Source: an uncultured Holophaga sp. (GTDB taxonomy: Bacteria > Acidobacteriota > Holophagae > Holophagales > Holophagaceae). Taken from it: 64,000 bases of DNA. Shown here piece by piece: positions 40,492-49,153 of the stretch. The stretch covers positions 1,699,001 to 1,763,000 of the forward strand of contig NZ_OY781925.1 in assembly GCF_963677305.1 (NCBI RefSeq), read 5' to 3'. Every line of letters begins with the position of its first letter. The stretch's first letter is position 1. The notes beneath the pieces are model-generated. The model had not been told where the DNA came from, made no database searches, and was given only the letters and a program-made list of their open reading frames with translations. The position numbers and the translations under genes were made by a program.

Positions 40492-43422
40492 TTAATCCCC
40501 ACCTTCCTTCAACTTGGCCAGGAGGTCCCCTTCGGTCCGGGTGCCCATCCGGGCGTGGGCATGGGCGAGGTTTTCACTGACCCCTGCTGCACAGGCACTT
40601 GTCGGGATCTCCGGACTGAAGTCCGCCGCGCTCAGGGCGTGGAGAAGTCTGTCCTCCTCAGTCCAGGTTGGCTGCTCCTGGGCAACGGCGAGCTTGACCA
40701 CATGACCGGGGAAGACCAGCCAGGTCCTGTCAGGATCCGCGCAGTAGGCTTTGGAGACCCGGCTTTCCAGGTCCCCGACCAGAATGATGCGGCCATCAGC
40801 ATCGGTCTCGCCTGCCGCTACCAAGTGCTTCTCCTCCACCCAACCCAAGCCCACAGGCTCCGGTCCCCAGGCGATCTTCCATGGGGTGTGGGCAAGGGGA
40901 TGACCTTGTGGGCCAGGAGCATCTGCAAGGTGCAGGTTGAACTTGAAGGACCGCTCTGCCATGGCTGACCGGGGGAACCGGGGAAGGTCCAACGGAGGCT
41001 TTTCGGCACTCACCAGCGCCATCCCCGCCGACTTCACCTCCAGCTTGCCCGGCAGGGTGAGGGTGAGCTTGCCGCCCTTTAGGAGGACTTCTACGCCACC
41101 AGCACAGAGCCGGATGTATTCCTTCCCCAGGAGCTCCACGCCCTTGTCGGTGCTCAGGATCTTGACCTCCTGCTCCGCCGCCAGGCTCATCTGGCCTTCG
41201 TGGGCGCTCAGCTCCACGTTGCCCTTGCCTGCGGTGAGCTTGAGGCCCGCCTTCTCTACGAATACGCCCCAGGCCTCGCGCACGGCCATGGTGAGGCGCC
41301 GCCCCACCACCCAGGCGCTGTCCTGCCCGCTCTCCAGGCGGAGGTCCTTCCCGGCGCTGTGGACCTGACTCTCGGGGGTGCCGCTGAGGATCCCTGCGGG
41401 GCTGCTCAGGGCCAGCAGGGGCTCGCTGAAGGCGGGAACGCCCTTGTCGGCCTGCTGTCCCAGGGCCTCCTGGGCGGCCTTGCCTGCCTCCAGGGTCCCC
41501 AGGGGGTGCATCTGGTGATTGGTGGCCACCTGGTCCAGAGACTCCGCCAGGGACTGGGCGCTGCCCAGCTGGCCTAGGAGGCCCTGGAGATCCAGGACAT
41601 GGGTGCCCCCTTCGGTGCTCAGCAGCAGGCCCCTGGGGGCCCGCAGGGCGCCGTAGGCCTCGCTGCGCAGCTCGAAGCCCTGGCCCCGGGGACTGGCCTG
41701 GCCGCCCTGTCGGGGGGTGGTGATCCAGCCCAGGCTCAGCTCGCTCCTGGCGTGGTCACTGGCCAGCTGGGTGCGCAGCTCCCTGGGCGTGTCGTCAAAG
41801 AGGAGCTGGTTGCCGCGATGGCCCCCGTGTTCCTGGGAGCGGTAGCCCGAAACCGCGCAGTCCGCAGGCAGGCTGGAGACCTCGCTGAAGCGCCCAGGCT
41901 GGCGGATCCCCCCGGGCAGGATGCCCATCACCACCAGGTGATCCGGGTCCTGGTTCAGGGGGCCCACGAGGACCTCGTCCCCCACCCGGGGGATGAAGTG
42001 GCTGCCCACACCCCGGGAGGAGCCGAACTGCAGCACCCGCAGCCAGACGCTGTCGGCCTCGGTGCCCGAGGCCCCGGCCCCGTCGTGGTCCTGGGGCCGG
42101 GCGAAGTGGAGCTGGACCTTGATGCGGCCCCCCTCCTCGGTGTGGATCTCACTGCGCTCGGGGCCCACCACGGTGCCAGTCAGGAGTCCTGGATCGGGGG
42201 CGAGCAACGCCTCGGGGACCACGGGGCTGCTGGCGGGGATGCAGGTGAAGGTGTTGCGGTAGACGGGGCCTTCTTCCGAAACCAGCTTCAGCAGCTCCTG
42301 GAGGCCCAGGGGCAGGTTGTTGCGGGCCTCCAGCTCCACCGAGAGGAGGACGAAGTCCTGGGCGGGGTGGAGGGGGTGCCCCGTGAGGGTGAAGCGCTGG
42401 CCCGCCTGGAAGTCCCGGACGCTGCCGCCCCCCAGGTAGCTGAGGGCCCGCTGCTCCCTGGCCCTGGAGGCCACCCCGGCGGCCTGGGTGGCGAGATCCT
42501 CGTCCTGGGTGTGCTCCTGGCCCCCCTCGTAGCGGTAGTCCTCCAGGGTGGAGGCCAGGCTCTGGCCATAGCTGCCCTGACCCTGGACCCCGGGCTCCTC
42601 GGGACTCCGGAGGCTCCAGGTGTTGCCGGTCCAGGTGCGGCGGCTGACGCGCCCGGGCTGGAGGGTGCGCCGGGCGTGCCAGCTCGAGACGGCGTCCCGG
42701 GTTTCGAAGCCCGCCACGCGGTGGAAGGGCACGGCCCCGCACGCGCAGCTCTCCAGCTGGGCGGGGTCATCGAAGAGGACCAGGGTGTGCTGGGGGGAGG
42801 CGGGGCTGCTCTTATCCGAGGAGATATAGGTGTAGGAGATGCCCGAGCGGGCCAGGAGGCGCCGGATGGCGTCCCACTTGGACTCGTTGACCAGGCTGAT
42901 CATCTCCCGCACCGGGTAGCTGCTGCGGCAGCGGTTCTCGATGTGGAAGCACTGGGCGATGACGGGGTTGGCCTGGAGTTCCTCGTTGAGGAGGAGCAGG
43001 ACGGCGTCCAGGTCGCTCTGGCCGAAGAGGAGGCGGGAGCAGCGGGTGTGGCGGAGGGCGACGGTGGCGGGTTCGAGGATGAGTCGATAGTAAGCGGCTC
43101 CGCCGTCGGAGCCCTCGCTGCGGACCTCGGTGACCACACCGCAGAACTCGCGCTGGCGCCCCGAGGCAGTGAGGACCGTGACCATGATGGGAAGGCCCTG
43201 GAGGCTCTCCAGGGGGTGGTGGGCGCTGTCGGCCATGAGCTCGAGCTCGAAGCGGAAGTCCTCGTTGACCCCCTCGCGGCCCCGGAGGCGGTGGGGGAGG
43301 AGCATGCCCGCGGTGAAGCCGCTGTCGGAAGGCAGGTGGAGCCGGATGAGGCGGGAGGCCTGACGGAAGAAAAGATCGAAGAGGCTGGAGAGGTCGGGCA
43401 GGGCACTGAGGGAGAGATCCAT
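40492..43422 (-). CDS. vgrG: Type VI secretion spike protein VgrG with extended C-terminus
   Basis: 976 residues: gp27-like part (LSSLFDLFFRQASRLIRLHLP, GFTAGMLLPHRLRGREG), gp5-like OB region (WLRVLQFGSSRGVGSHFIPRVGDEVLVG split in two in the usual place), DUF2345 region, then a ~140-residue tail from about 835 (SFKFNLHLADAPGPQGHPL, AGETDADGRI) that looks like a TTR-type adaptor domain known to carry phospholipase effectors. It caps the Hcp tube and carries the following effector. CGGAG is 8 bases before the ATG. No other tss gene or PAAR gene is in the window, so this is an orphan vgrG island depending on machinery elsewhere. Confidence 0.93.
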   Translation of the reverse strand: MDLSLSALPDLSSLFDLFFRQASRLIRLHLPSDSGFTAGMLLPHRLRGREGVNEDFRFELELMADSAHHPLESLQGLPIMVTVLTASGRQREFCGVVTEVRSEGSDGGAAYYRLILEPATVALRHTRCSRLLFGQSDLDAVLLLLNEELQANPVIAQCFHIENRCRSSYPVREMISLVNESKWDAIRRLLARSGISYTYISSDKSSPASPQHTLVLFDDPAQLESCACGAVPFHRVAGFETRDAVSSWHARRTLQPGRVSRRTWTGNTWSLRSPEEPGVQGQGSYGQSLASTLEDYRYEGGQEHTQDEDLATQAAGVASRAREQRALSYLGGGSVRDFQAGQRFTLTGHPLHPAQDFVLLSVELEARNNLPLGLQELLKLVSEEGPVYRNTFTCIPASSPVVPEALLAPDPGLLTGTVVGPERSEIHTEEGGRIKVQLHFARPQDHDGAGASGTEADSVWLRVLQFGSSRGVGSHFIPRVGDEVLVGPLNQDPDHLVVMGILPGGIRQPGRFSEVSSLPADCAVSGYRSQEHGGHRGNQLLFDDTPRELRTQLASDHARSELSLGWITTPRQGGQASPRGQGFELRSEAYGALRAPRGLLLSTEGGTHVLDLQGLLGQLGSAQSLAESLDQVATNHQMHPLGTLEAGKAAQEALGQQADKGVPAFSEPLLALSSPAGILSGTPESQVHSAGKDLRLESGQDSAWVVGRRLTMAVREAWGVFVEKAGLKLTAGKGNVELSAHEGQMSLAAEQEVKILSTDKGVELLGKEYIRLCAGGVEVLLKGGKLTLTLPGKLEVKSAGMALVSAEKPPLDLPRFPRSAMAERSFKFNLHLADAPGPQGHPLAHTPWKIAWGPEPVGLGWVEEKHLVAAGETDADGRIILVGDLESRVSKAYCADPDRTWLVFPGHVVKLAVAQEQPTWTEEDRLLHALSAADFSPEIPTSACAAGVSENLAHAHARMGTRTEGDLLAKLKEGGD

Positions 43423-43606
43423 GGCTGGGGCTCCGATGGTGGAGTTGGCAATGAATCATTTGATCATTCGAGTGTCCTGCTATCAATGAATATTCACTGA
43501 ATGGGCTCAGGACTCAGCTTCTCGTCCTCCCTGGTCGGGTGCCCGGCCAGCCTCATCTATCGGGGGCGGCTGTTCATCCGGTTGTTCCGGGTGGGCAGAC
43601 AGCACA

Positions 43607-43641
43607 GGGGCCACCCTGTCTGTGGGTGGCCCCTACTTTTT
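43607..43641 (+). terminator. Hairpin between vgrG and the rubrerythrin frame
   Basis: GGGGCCACCC / GGGTGGCCCC (43607-43616, 43624-43633) with a 7-base loop; the T-run (ACTTTTT) lies on the plus strand although both neighbouring genes are on the minus strand. A second hairpin (CTTCATCAGCC-TGC-GGCTGCTGAAG on the minus strand, 43653-43677) lies right after the stop at 43682. Together they probably end the rubrerythrin transcript and keep it out of vgrG. Confidence 0.5.
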
Positions 43642-43681
43642 GGAACTCAGTGATCCTTCAGCAGCCGCAGGCTGATGAAGA

Positions 43682-44233
43682 TCAGGCGTTGAAGTGGCGC
43701 TTCAGCAGGCCCTGGAAGGCGCAGCCGTGACGGGCCTCGTCCTTGCACATCTCGTGCACGGTGTCGTGGATGGCGTCGTAGCCCAGCTCCTTGGCGCGCT
43801 TGGCCAGGGCGAGCTTGCCCTCGGTGGCGCCGCACTCGGCGTCGGCCCGGAGGGTCAGGTTCTTCTTGGTGTCGGCGTAGACCACCTCGCCCAGGAGCTC
43901 GGCGAAGCGGGAGGCGTGGTCGGCCTCTTCAAAGGCGATGCGCTTGTAGGCCTCACCCACCTCGGGGTAGCCCTCGCGATCGGCCTGGCGGGCCATGGCC
44001 AGGTACATGCCCACCTCGGTGCACTCAGCCATGAAGTTCTCCTTCAGGCCCTGCACGACCTCAGCGTCCAGGCCCTGGGCGATGCCGATGCGGTGCTCGT
44101 CGGCCCAGACGCGGGCCACACCCTCCACCTTCATGGTGAACTTCTCGGCGGGGGCGCCGCACTGGGGACACTTGTCGGGGGCGGACTCGCCGACGTGGGT
44201 GTAACCGCAGACAGAGCAGATATAGGTCTTCAT
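43682..44233 (-). CDS. Reverse rubrerythrin, nested internal start
   Basis: 183 residues from the ATG at 44233, with AAGGAG 5 bases upstream, in the same frame as the longer protein. Rubredoxin domain first ([17 protein letters not shown]), then the ferritin-like diiron domain with ExxH motifs ([54 protein letters not shown]), the order of reverse rubrerythrins, which reduce hydrogen peroxide in anaerobes. A 7-bp hairpin (GCAACTG / CAGTTGC) sits in the linker upstream. It may be the main product, with the 713-residue protein as a minor fused form. Confidence 0.8.
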   Translation of the reverse strand: MKTYICSVCGYTHVGESAPDKCPQCGAPAEKFTMKVEGVARVWADEHRIGIAQGLDAEVVQGLKENFMAECTEVGMYLAMARQADREGYPEVGEAYKRIAFEEADHASRFAELLGEVVYADTKKNLTLRADAECGATEGKLALAKRAKELGYDAIHDTVHEMCKDEARHGCAFQGLLKRHFNA

Positions 44234-45823
44234 GGATTCTCCTTCGGAGAGGGGTTGATGATCGGGCCTGGCAGAAGGCAACTGGTTCTCAGTTGCTTTG
44301 GGGGCACGGGTTGTTACGGAGGATTTTCCGGCGGTCTGCCCCACCGCGTGGAGAAGTTCATCTGCGACAGCCTGGAATCCATCGGCGGGGGAGCTCCGGA
44401 GCCTGAGCCCGGACTCCATGGCCTTGCGGGCGGCGGCGGCGAGCCGCGTCGTCCCCACGAAGAGGGCGCCCGTCAGGCGCTCGTCCCGGAGGTGCAGGGC
44501 CTGATAGCTGCCCTCGTCCCGCTGCTTCAGGATCACCGAAGCGCCGTCCGGGGCCTCCAGGCTTCCCAGGCTGAAGAGGTCGATGCCCAGGACCTTGAGC
44601 ATGTTGGCCCGGGGCATGCCTTCGAAGCGCAGTCCCCGGCCAAGGGCATTGAATCCCGCCAGGCGGCCCTGGGCCATGGCCGGGCCCCAGGTGCCATAGG
44701 CGATGCCGCGATGCACACTGGCATCCCCCGCCGCCAGGATGGCGGGATCGGAGGTGAAGAGGGCATCGTCCACAATCACCCCCTGGTCCACCGCCAGCCC
44801 GGCCTCCCGGGCCACCCAGGTGTTGGCCCGGACACCTGCGGCCACCACCACCATCTCCACGGCCAGTTCGGTGCCACCGGAGAGGCGCAGCCCGGCCACG
44901 CTCTCGTCGCCCAGGATGGCTTCGGTGCGGCCTTCCTTGTGAATGCTGATGCCCTGGGTCGAAGCCCAGGTCTCCAGCAGGGCGCTGCCTTCAGGGTCAA
45001 GCTGCCGGGGGAGGAGCCGGGTCCCGGATTCGATCACGGTCACCCGGGCGCCCCGTCTGACCAGGGCCGCGGCGGTCTCCAGGCCCAGGATGCCGCCCCC
45101 CACCACGGCCACAGGTATGGCCGGGCGGAGGGCCGCCAGGATGGCGTCGGCATCCCGCCTGCTGCGGAGGGTGAAGAGGTTGCGCTTCCGGATGCCCTCC
45201 ATCGGGGGCATGAAGGGATGGGCGCCGGTGCTGAGGATGAGACGGTGATAGGGAAAGGTTCTGCCATCCTTCAGGTGGACATTCCGGACCGTCCGGTCGA
45301 TCCGGGCGACCTCGCACCCGAGGTGCAGTCCGATGCCCTGCAGCCGGTACCAGGACTCCGGGCGGACTGTGAGGTCAGTGCCGTCCAACTCCCCTGCCAG
45401 GTAGCGGGTGAGGTTGAGGCGATGGTAGGGCGGCTCGGGCTCCAGACAGAGGAAGTCCAGGGGGCAGTGGGGGGCAGCCTCCCGGATGGCCTCCACGGCT
45501 GAGAGGCCTGCGATGCCGCCGCCCACCACCAGGATGGGGGTCTGGAGGTCCATGAGGCCGGTGGGGGCTCCGGGAGCTTCCACGGGCTCGAAGGCCTCGG
45601 GGCCGGCGGCACAGAGCGGACAGGACCCGGGAGGCTCCATCCCTTCGACGAGGTGGCCGCAGATGGAACAGCGCCAAGCCTCGGGAGGGGCCAGGACAGG
45701 GCTGTCCTCCGGGAGGGCAGGGGCGAAGTGTTCCTCGGGGGCGCCACAGAGGGGGCAAGCGGGCAGGGGGGTCTCACCGGTGTGGACGTAGCCGCAAACC
45801 GAGCATATCCAGGTGGTGGCCAT
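43682..45823 (-). CDS. Rubredoxin-rubredoxin-NAD(P)H oxidoreductase fused in frame to rubrerythrin
   Basis: 713 residues without an internal stop. Two N-terminal rubredoxin knuckle pairs (C7, C10, C23, C26; C52, C55, C68, C71) precede an FAD/NAD oxidoreductase (VVGGGIAG at 99-106, [20 protein letters not shown]) of the NADH:rubredoxin reductase group; after a polar linker (~500-530) comes a third rubredoxin and a ferritin-like diiron domain. It should take electrons from NAD(P)H to reduce peroxide in the cytoplasm. The reductase and rubrerythrin may also be made apart, since the second part has its own ribosome site (next entry). A LysR gene lies 46 bases upstream on the same strand. Confidence 0.85.
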   Translation of the reverse strand: MATTWICSVCGYVHTGETPLPACPLCGAPEEHFAPALPEDSPVLAPPEAWRCSICGHLVEGMEPPGSCPLCAAGPEAFEPVEAPGAPTGLMDLQTPILVVGGGIAGLSAVEAIREAAPHCPLDFLCLEPEPPYHRLNLTRYLAGELDGTDLTVRPESWYRLQGIGLHLGCEVARIDRTVRNVHLKDGRTFPYHRLILSTGAHPFMPPMEGIRKRNLFTLRSRRDADAILAALRPAIPVAVVGGGILGLETAAALVRRGARVTVIESGTRLLPRQLDPEGSALLETWASTQGISIHKEGRTEAILGDESVAGLRLSGGTELAVEMVVVAAGVRANTWVAREAGLAVDQGVIVDDALFTSDPAILAAGDASVHRGIAYGTWGPAMAQGRLAGFNALGRGLRFEGMPRANMLKVLGIDLFSLGSLEAPDGASVILKQRDEGSYQALHLRDERLTGALFVGTTRLAAAARKAMESGLRLRSSPADGFQAVADELLHAVGQTAGKSSVTTRAPKATENQLPSARPDHQPLSEGESMKTYICSVCGYTHVGESAPDKCPQCGAPAEKFTMKVEGVARVWADEHRIGIAQGLDAEVVQGLKENFMAECTEVGMYLAMARQADREGYPEVGEAYKRIAFEEADHASRFAELLGEVVYADTKKNLTLRADAECGATEGKLALAKRAKELGYDAIHDTVHEMCKDEARHGCAFQGLLKRHFNA

Positions 45824-45869
45824 CGACTTTCTCCGGGGGTGCCCAGGATAGAACCGGCCCCGGGCCCGG

Positions 45870-46727
45870 TCAATCCCGGAGCATGTCCACCAGCTTGGCT
45901 ACGGGCGGGCTCAGGGGTCTGCCCCGGTGGTGGCAGATGGCCAGGGTCTTGGTGCGGGCCCCCTTGATGGGGCGGGTGAGCAACTCGTCCCGGGGCTCCA
46001 CGGCATAGTCCGGCAGGATCCCGGCCCCCAGACCCACCCGCACCAGGGCCTTCTGGGCGGAGACGTTCCCCACCTCCAGGATGCGTCGGGTGCTGAGGCC
46101 CCTGGAGGCCACCATCTCGTCGAAGGCCCGCCGGGTGGCGGTGTCCCGGGTCAGAAGCACCAGGGGCATGGCGCAGAGGGCGCTCAGGGAGATGGTCTCA
46201 TCGGCGGGTTCACTGCCGGGGGCGAAGACCGCCACATGGTGGTAGTTGAGGACCGGGTGGATCTCCAGGCGGGGATTCTTGACGGGGAGGAGCACGAAGC
46301 CCAGTTCGCAGGTGTCCCGCTCCACGAGGTTCACGATGCCCGGGGTCACGGTGTTCTCGATGCGGATGCGGACCTTGGGGTTCTCCCGGGCGTACTGGCC
46401 CAGGATGGGGGCCAGGAAGTGGCAGGCCACGGTGTCGGAGCAGGCCACGTTGAGCTCACCGCTGAGGCCGTCGCTGGCGTGTCCGATTTCCCGCAGGCTC
46501 CTCAGCTCCTCCATGATGCGTGAGGCCCGGCTGCGGAGCTCCTCCCCTTGCGGGGTGAGGGCCACGCCCCGGGGGGTCCGGATGAGCAGGGTACAGCCCA
46601 GGGCGCCCTCCAGGGCCTGAATCTGGCGGGTCACGGCTGGCTGGGTCAGGAAGAGCCGCACGGCGGCCCGGCTGAGGTTGCGCTCGTCGCAGACGGTGAG
46701 GAAGGTCTCGAGCTGGCTGATGTCCAC
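45870..46727 (-). CDS. LysR-type regulator divergent from leuCD
   Basis: 285 residues. [22 protein letters not shown] and [15 protein letters not shown] are the N-terminal helix-turn-helix; the rest is a LysR effector domain of the CysL/CysB-like group ([20 protein letters not shown]). It points away from leuC with 93 bases between starts, so it is likely to control leuCD, or the rubredoxin-reductase gene that follows it on the same strand after 46 bases. A short dyad TGGC-ATA-GCCA at 46747-46757 lies in the shared region. Confidence 0.92.
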   Translation of the reverse strand: MDISQLETFLTVCDERNLSRAAVRLFLTQPAVTRQIQALEGALGCTLLIRTPRGVALTPQGEELRSRASRIMEELRSLREIGHASDGLSGELNVACSDTVACHFLAPILGQYARENPKVRIRIENTVTPGIVNLVERDTCELGFVLLPVKNPRLEIHPVLNYHHVAVFAPGSEPADETISLSALCAMPLVLLTRDTATRRAFDEMVASRGLSTRRILEVGNVSAQKALVRVGLGAGILPDYAVEPRDELLTRPIKGARTKTLAICHHRGRPLSPPVAKLVDMLRD

Positions 46728-46820
46728 TATGCACTCCGCGCATGTCTGGCATAGCCATTATGAATTGGAACGCGAATGAATGGGACTCTAGGATGAACAT
46801 TGACCAGTAAAGGGGTCCCC

Positions 46821-48215
46821 ATGGCATTGCGAACGCTCTATGACAAGATCTGGGACGAGCACGTCGTCGCGCAGCGGGAGGGTGAACCGGCCCTTCTCTA
46901 CATCGATCTGCATCTCGCCCATGAGGTCACGAGCCCCCAGGCCTTCGACGGCCTCCGCACCCGCGGGTTGAAGGTCCGCCGCCCGGATCGCACCATCGCC
47001 ACCATCGACCACAGCATCCCCACCACGGATCGCAGCCTGCCCATCGCGGATGCCGTGGCTGCAGAGCAGATCGAGCAGCTCAAGATCAACTGCCGCGAGT
47101 TCGGCATCACCCTCTGCGGGCCCGGCTCGGGCCACCAGGGTGTGGTCCATGTCTTCAGCCCAGAGCTGGGCTTGGTTCAGCCCGGCATGACCCTGGTCTG
47201 CGGCGACAGCCACACGGCCACCCATGGCGCTTTCGGCGTGCTCGCCTTCGGCATCGGCACCAGCCAGGTGGAGATGGTGCTGGCCACCCAGTGCCTGCTC
47301 CAGAAGCGCAGCAAGAACATGAAGGTGGAGGTCACCGGGCGTCTGCGCCCCGGGGTCACCGCCAAGGACATCATCCTGGCCCTCATCGCCAAGATCGGCG
47401 TGGGCGGTGGGACCGGCGCGGTCATCGAGTACTGTGGCGAGGCCATCCGCAGCCTCTCCATGGAGGGCCGCATGACCATCTCCAACATGACCATCGAGGG
47501 GGGGGCCCGCTCCGGTCTCATCGCCCCCGACGAGGTCACCTTCGAGTACTTGAAGGGCCGCAAGTTCGCCCCTCAGGGGGCCGCCTGGGATGCCGCCGTG
47601 GCCAAGTGGAAGACCCTGGTCTCCGACGAGGGGGCCCACTTCGATGAGGTGGTGACCCTGGATGGCAGTGCTCTGGAGCCCATGATCACCTTCGGCACCA
47701 ACCCTGCCATGGGCATCCCCGTCACCGGCACCATTCCCGATCCCGCCGCCCTGAGTGGCGTGGAACGCGAGGGCCTGGTGAAGGCCCTGGACTATATGGG
47801 CCTGGAGGGCGGCAAGCCCATGCTGGGTAGCCATGTGGACGTGGTCTTCGTGGGCAGCTGCACCAATGGCCGCATCGAGGACCTGCGCGATGCCGCCTCC
47901 ATCCTCAAGGGCCGCAAGGTGAAGGTCCGCACCCTCATCGTCCCCGGCAGCGAGGTTGTCAAGAGGGACGCAGAGGCCGAGGGTCTGGACCGGATCTTCA
48001 TTGAGGCCGGCGCCGAGTGGCGCGAGCCCGGCTGCTCCATGTGTCTGGCCATGAACGGCGACATGATCCAGCCCGGCCAGACCTGCGTGGCCACCAGCAA
48101 CCGCAACTTCGAGGGCCGTCAGGGACCCGGGGGCCGCACCCTCCTGGCCAGCCCCTTCACAGCCGCCGCCTCCGCCGTGGCGGGCGTCGTCGCCGATCCC
48201 CGGAGCTTCGCATGA
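46821..48215 (+). CDS. leuC: 3-isopropylmalate dehydratase large subunit (LeuC)
   Basis: 464 residues, the length of bacterial-type LeuC (aconitase superfamily). The [4Fe-4S] ligands are in [11 protein letters not shown] and PGCSMC, and LCGDSHT-type [13 protein letters not shown] is present. It isomerises 2- to 3-isopropylmalate in leucine synthesis, with LeuD. The ATG at 46821 follows AAAGGGG at 4-7 bases and gives the LeuC start [16 protein letters not shown]. It overlaps leuD by ATGA. leuA and leuB are not in the window. The homoaconitase relatives are archaeal-type and shorter, so LeuC is preferred. Confidence 0.95.
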   Translation: MALRTLYDKIWDEHVVAQREGEPALLYIDLHLAHEVTSPQAFDGLRTRGLKVRRPDRTIATIDHSIPTTDRSLPIADAVAAEQIEQLKINCREFGITLCGPGSGHQGVVHVFSPELGLVQPGMTLVCGDSHTATHGAFGVLAFGIGTSQVEMVLATQCLLQKRSKNMKVEVTGRLRPGVTAKDIILALIAKIGVGGGTGAVIEYCGEAIRSLSMEGRMTISNMTIEGGARSGLIAPDEVTFEYLKGRKFAPQGAAWDAAVAKWKTLVSDEGAHFDEVVTLDGSALEPMITFGTNPAMGIPVTGTIPDPAALSGVEREGLVKALDYMGLEGGKPMLGSHVDVVFVGSCTNGRIEDLRDAASILKGRKVKVRTLIVPGSEVVKRDAEAEGLDRIFIEAGAEWREPGCSMCLAMNGDMIQPGQTCVATSNRNFEGRQGPGGRTLLASPFTAAASAVAGVVADPRSFA

Positions 48216-48811
48216 ATCCCTTCACGACCTTCGAGTCCCCCATCGCCGTCCTGCCCGTCGACAATATCGACACCGACCAGATCATTCCCGCCCGCTTCCT
48301 GAAGACCACCACCAAGGCCGGGCTCGGCAAGGCGGCCTTCAGTGACTGGCGTTACGATGCCGAGGGCCAGCCCCGTCCCGACTTCGTCCTCAACCAGGTC
48401 CCCGGTGTCCAGGTTCTGGTGGCCGGGGACAACTTCGGCTGCGGCAGCTCCCGCGAGCATGCCCCCTGGGCTCTCACCGACTACGGCTTCCGCGCCGTGG
48501 TCAGCACCTCCTTCGCCGACATCTTCTTCGGCAACGCTCTCAAGAATGGTCTGCTGCCCATCAAGGTCACCCCTGAAATCCACGCAAAGCTGATGGGGCA
48601 GGGCAGCGGTACCAAGGTCAGGGTGGACCTGGAAAACCAGGTCCTCACCCTGGCCGACGGAACTCTGGTGGCGTTCCCGGTCGATCCCTTCTCCAAGCAG
48701 TGCATGCTGCTCGGGGTGGACGAGCTCGGGTACCTCCTCCAGTTCGAGGCGGACATCGCGGGCTACGAGACCTCGCACGCCGCCGCCTACGACACCCGCA
48801 CCGCCCTCTAG
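48212..48811 (+). CDS. leuD: 3-isopropylmalate dehydratase small subunit (LeuD)
   Basis: 199 residues, the standard bacterial length. It supplies the swivelling domain of the isomerase. [15 protein letters not shown] and [17 protein letters not shown] are the family signatures. It starts inside the leuC stop (ATGA), as usual for this pair, and no further gene follows in the operon. Confidence 0.96.
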   Translation: MNPFTTFESPIAVLPVDNIDTDQIIPARFLKTTTKAGLGKAAFSDWRYDAEGQPRPDFVLNQVPGVQVLVAGDNFGCGSSREHAPWALTDYGFRAVVSTSFADIFFGNALKNGLLPIKVTPEIHAKLMGQGSGTKVRVDLENQVLTLADGTLVAFPVDPFSKQCMLLGVDELGYLLQFEADIAGYETSHAAAYDTRTAL

Positions 48812-48928
48812 GCGGCGCGGGGTCATCCCCCTCTTCCCGGCAGCAATCGGTCACATCCTCCCGCCTGGGTGGGGTGTCCAGGGCTCCCGGGCACGTGTCC
48901 CAGAAGGCCCGACCTTCACTGAAAAAGC

Positions 48929-48957
48929 TTGAAAACGCTGCGTACGGACGCCATATT
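48929..48957 (+). promoter_or_regulatory. Putative sigma-70 promoter of the PFOR gene
   Basis: TTGAAA (48929-48934), 17-base spacer, CATATT (48952-48957), 200 bases before the ATG. Four of six bases match the consensus at each box. Start of transcription would be near 48964. Confidence 0.5.
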
Positions 48958-48968
48958 GGGTCCCTGGT

Positions 48969-48984
48969 ATAAGCCTAGGCTTAT
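48969..48984. promoter_or_regulatory. Perfect 16-bp palindrome downstream of the promoter
   Basis: ATAAGCCTAGGCTTAT reads the same on both strands. It lies at about +5 to +20 of the putative transcript, a position suited to repression. The regulator is not known; it does not match the Rex, FNR or CRP consensus. Confidence 0.5.
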
Positions 48985-48998
48985 TTCCGAATTAGTTT

Positions 48999-49012
48999 TC
49001 ACACTCTTGTGA
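48999..49012. promoter_or_regulatory. TCACA-CTCT-TGTGA inverted repeat
   Basis: Exact 5-bp arms with 4-base centre. It resembles half-sites of CRP/FNR- or Rex-type sites in the reverse order, so it is only a candidate regulatory dyad. Confidence 0.35.
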
Positions 49013-49153
49013 CTGTGGCGTTTCAGGCTTTAGACTTGCCCTGGGGAAATGCATACCAGCCGGACCCCGGAGCAGTACGTGTCCGCTCCTAAGGATGTCG
49101 CCCTACACCACACCCAAAGCGTTTTCATGAAACGCTAATAAGGAGGTATACCC

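Larger units (their letters stand above)
48812..49153. other. Upstream region of the pyruvate:ferredoxin oxidoreductase gene
   Basis: About 340 bases without a gene. It carries a fair sigma-70 type promoter, a perfect 16-bp palindrome and a TCACA-TGTGA dyad, each listed separately, then a very strong ribosome site (TAAGGAGGT, 7 bases before the ATG at 49154). Confidence 0.7.

Noticed and set aside
46821..48811. LeuC/LeuD-like proteins as part of the aromatic pathway
   Set aside because: Lengths and motifs are those of ordinary isopropylmalate isomerase; nothing ties them to ring degradation.
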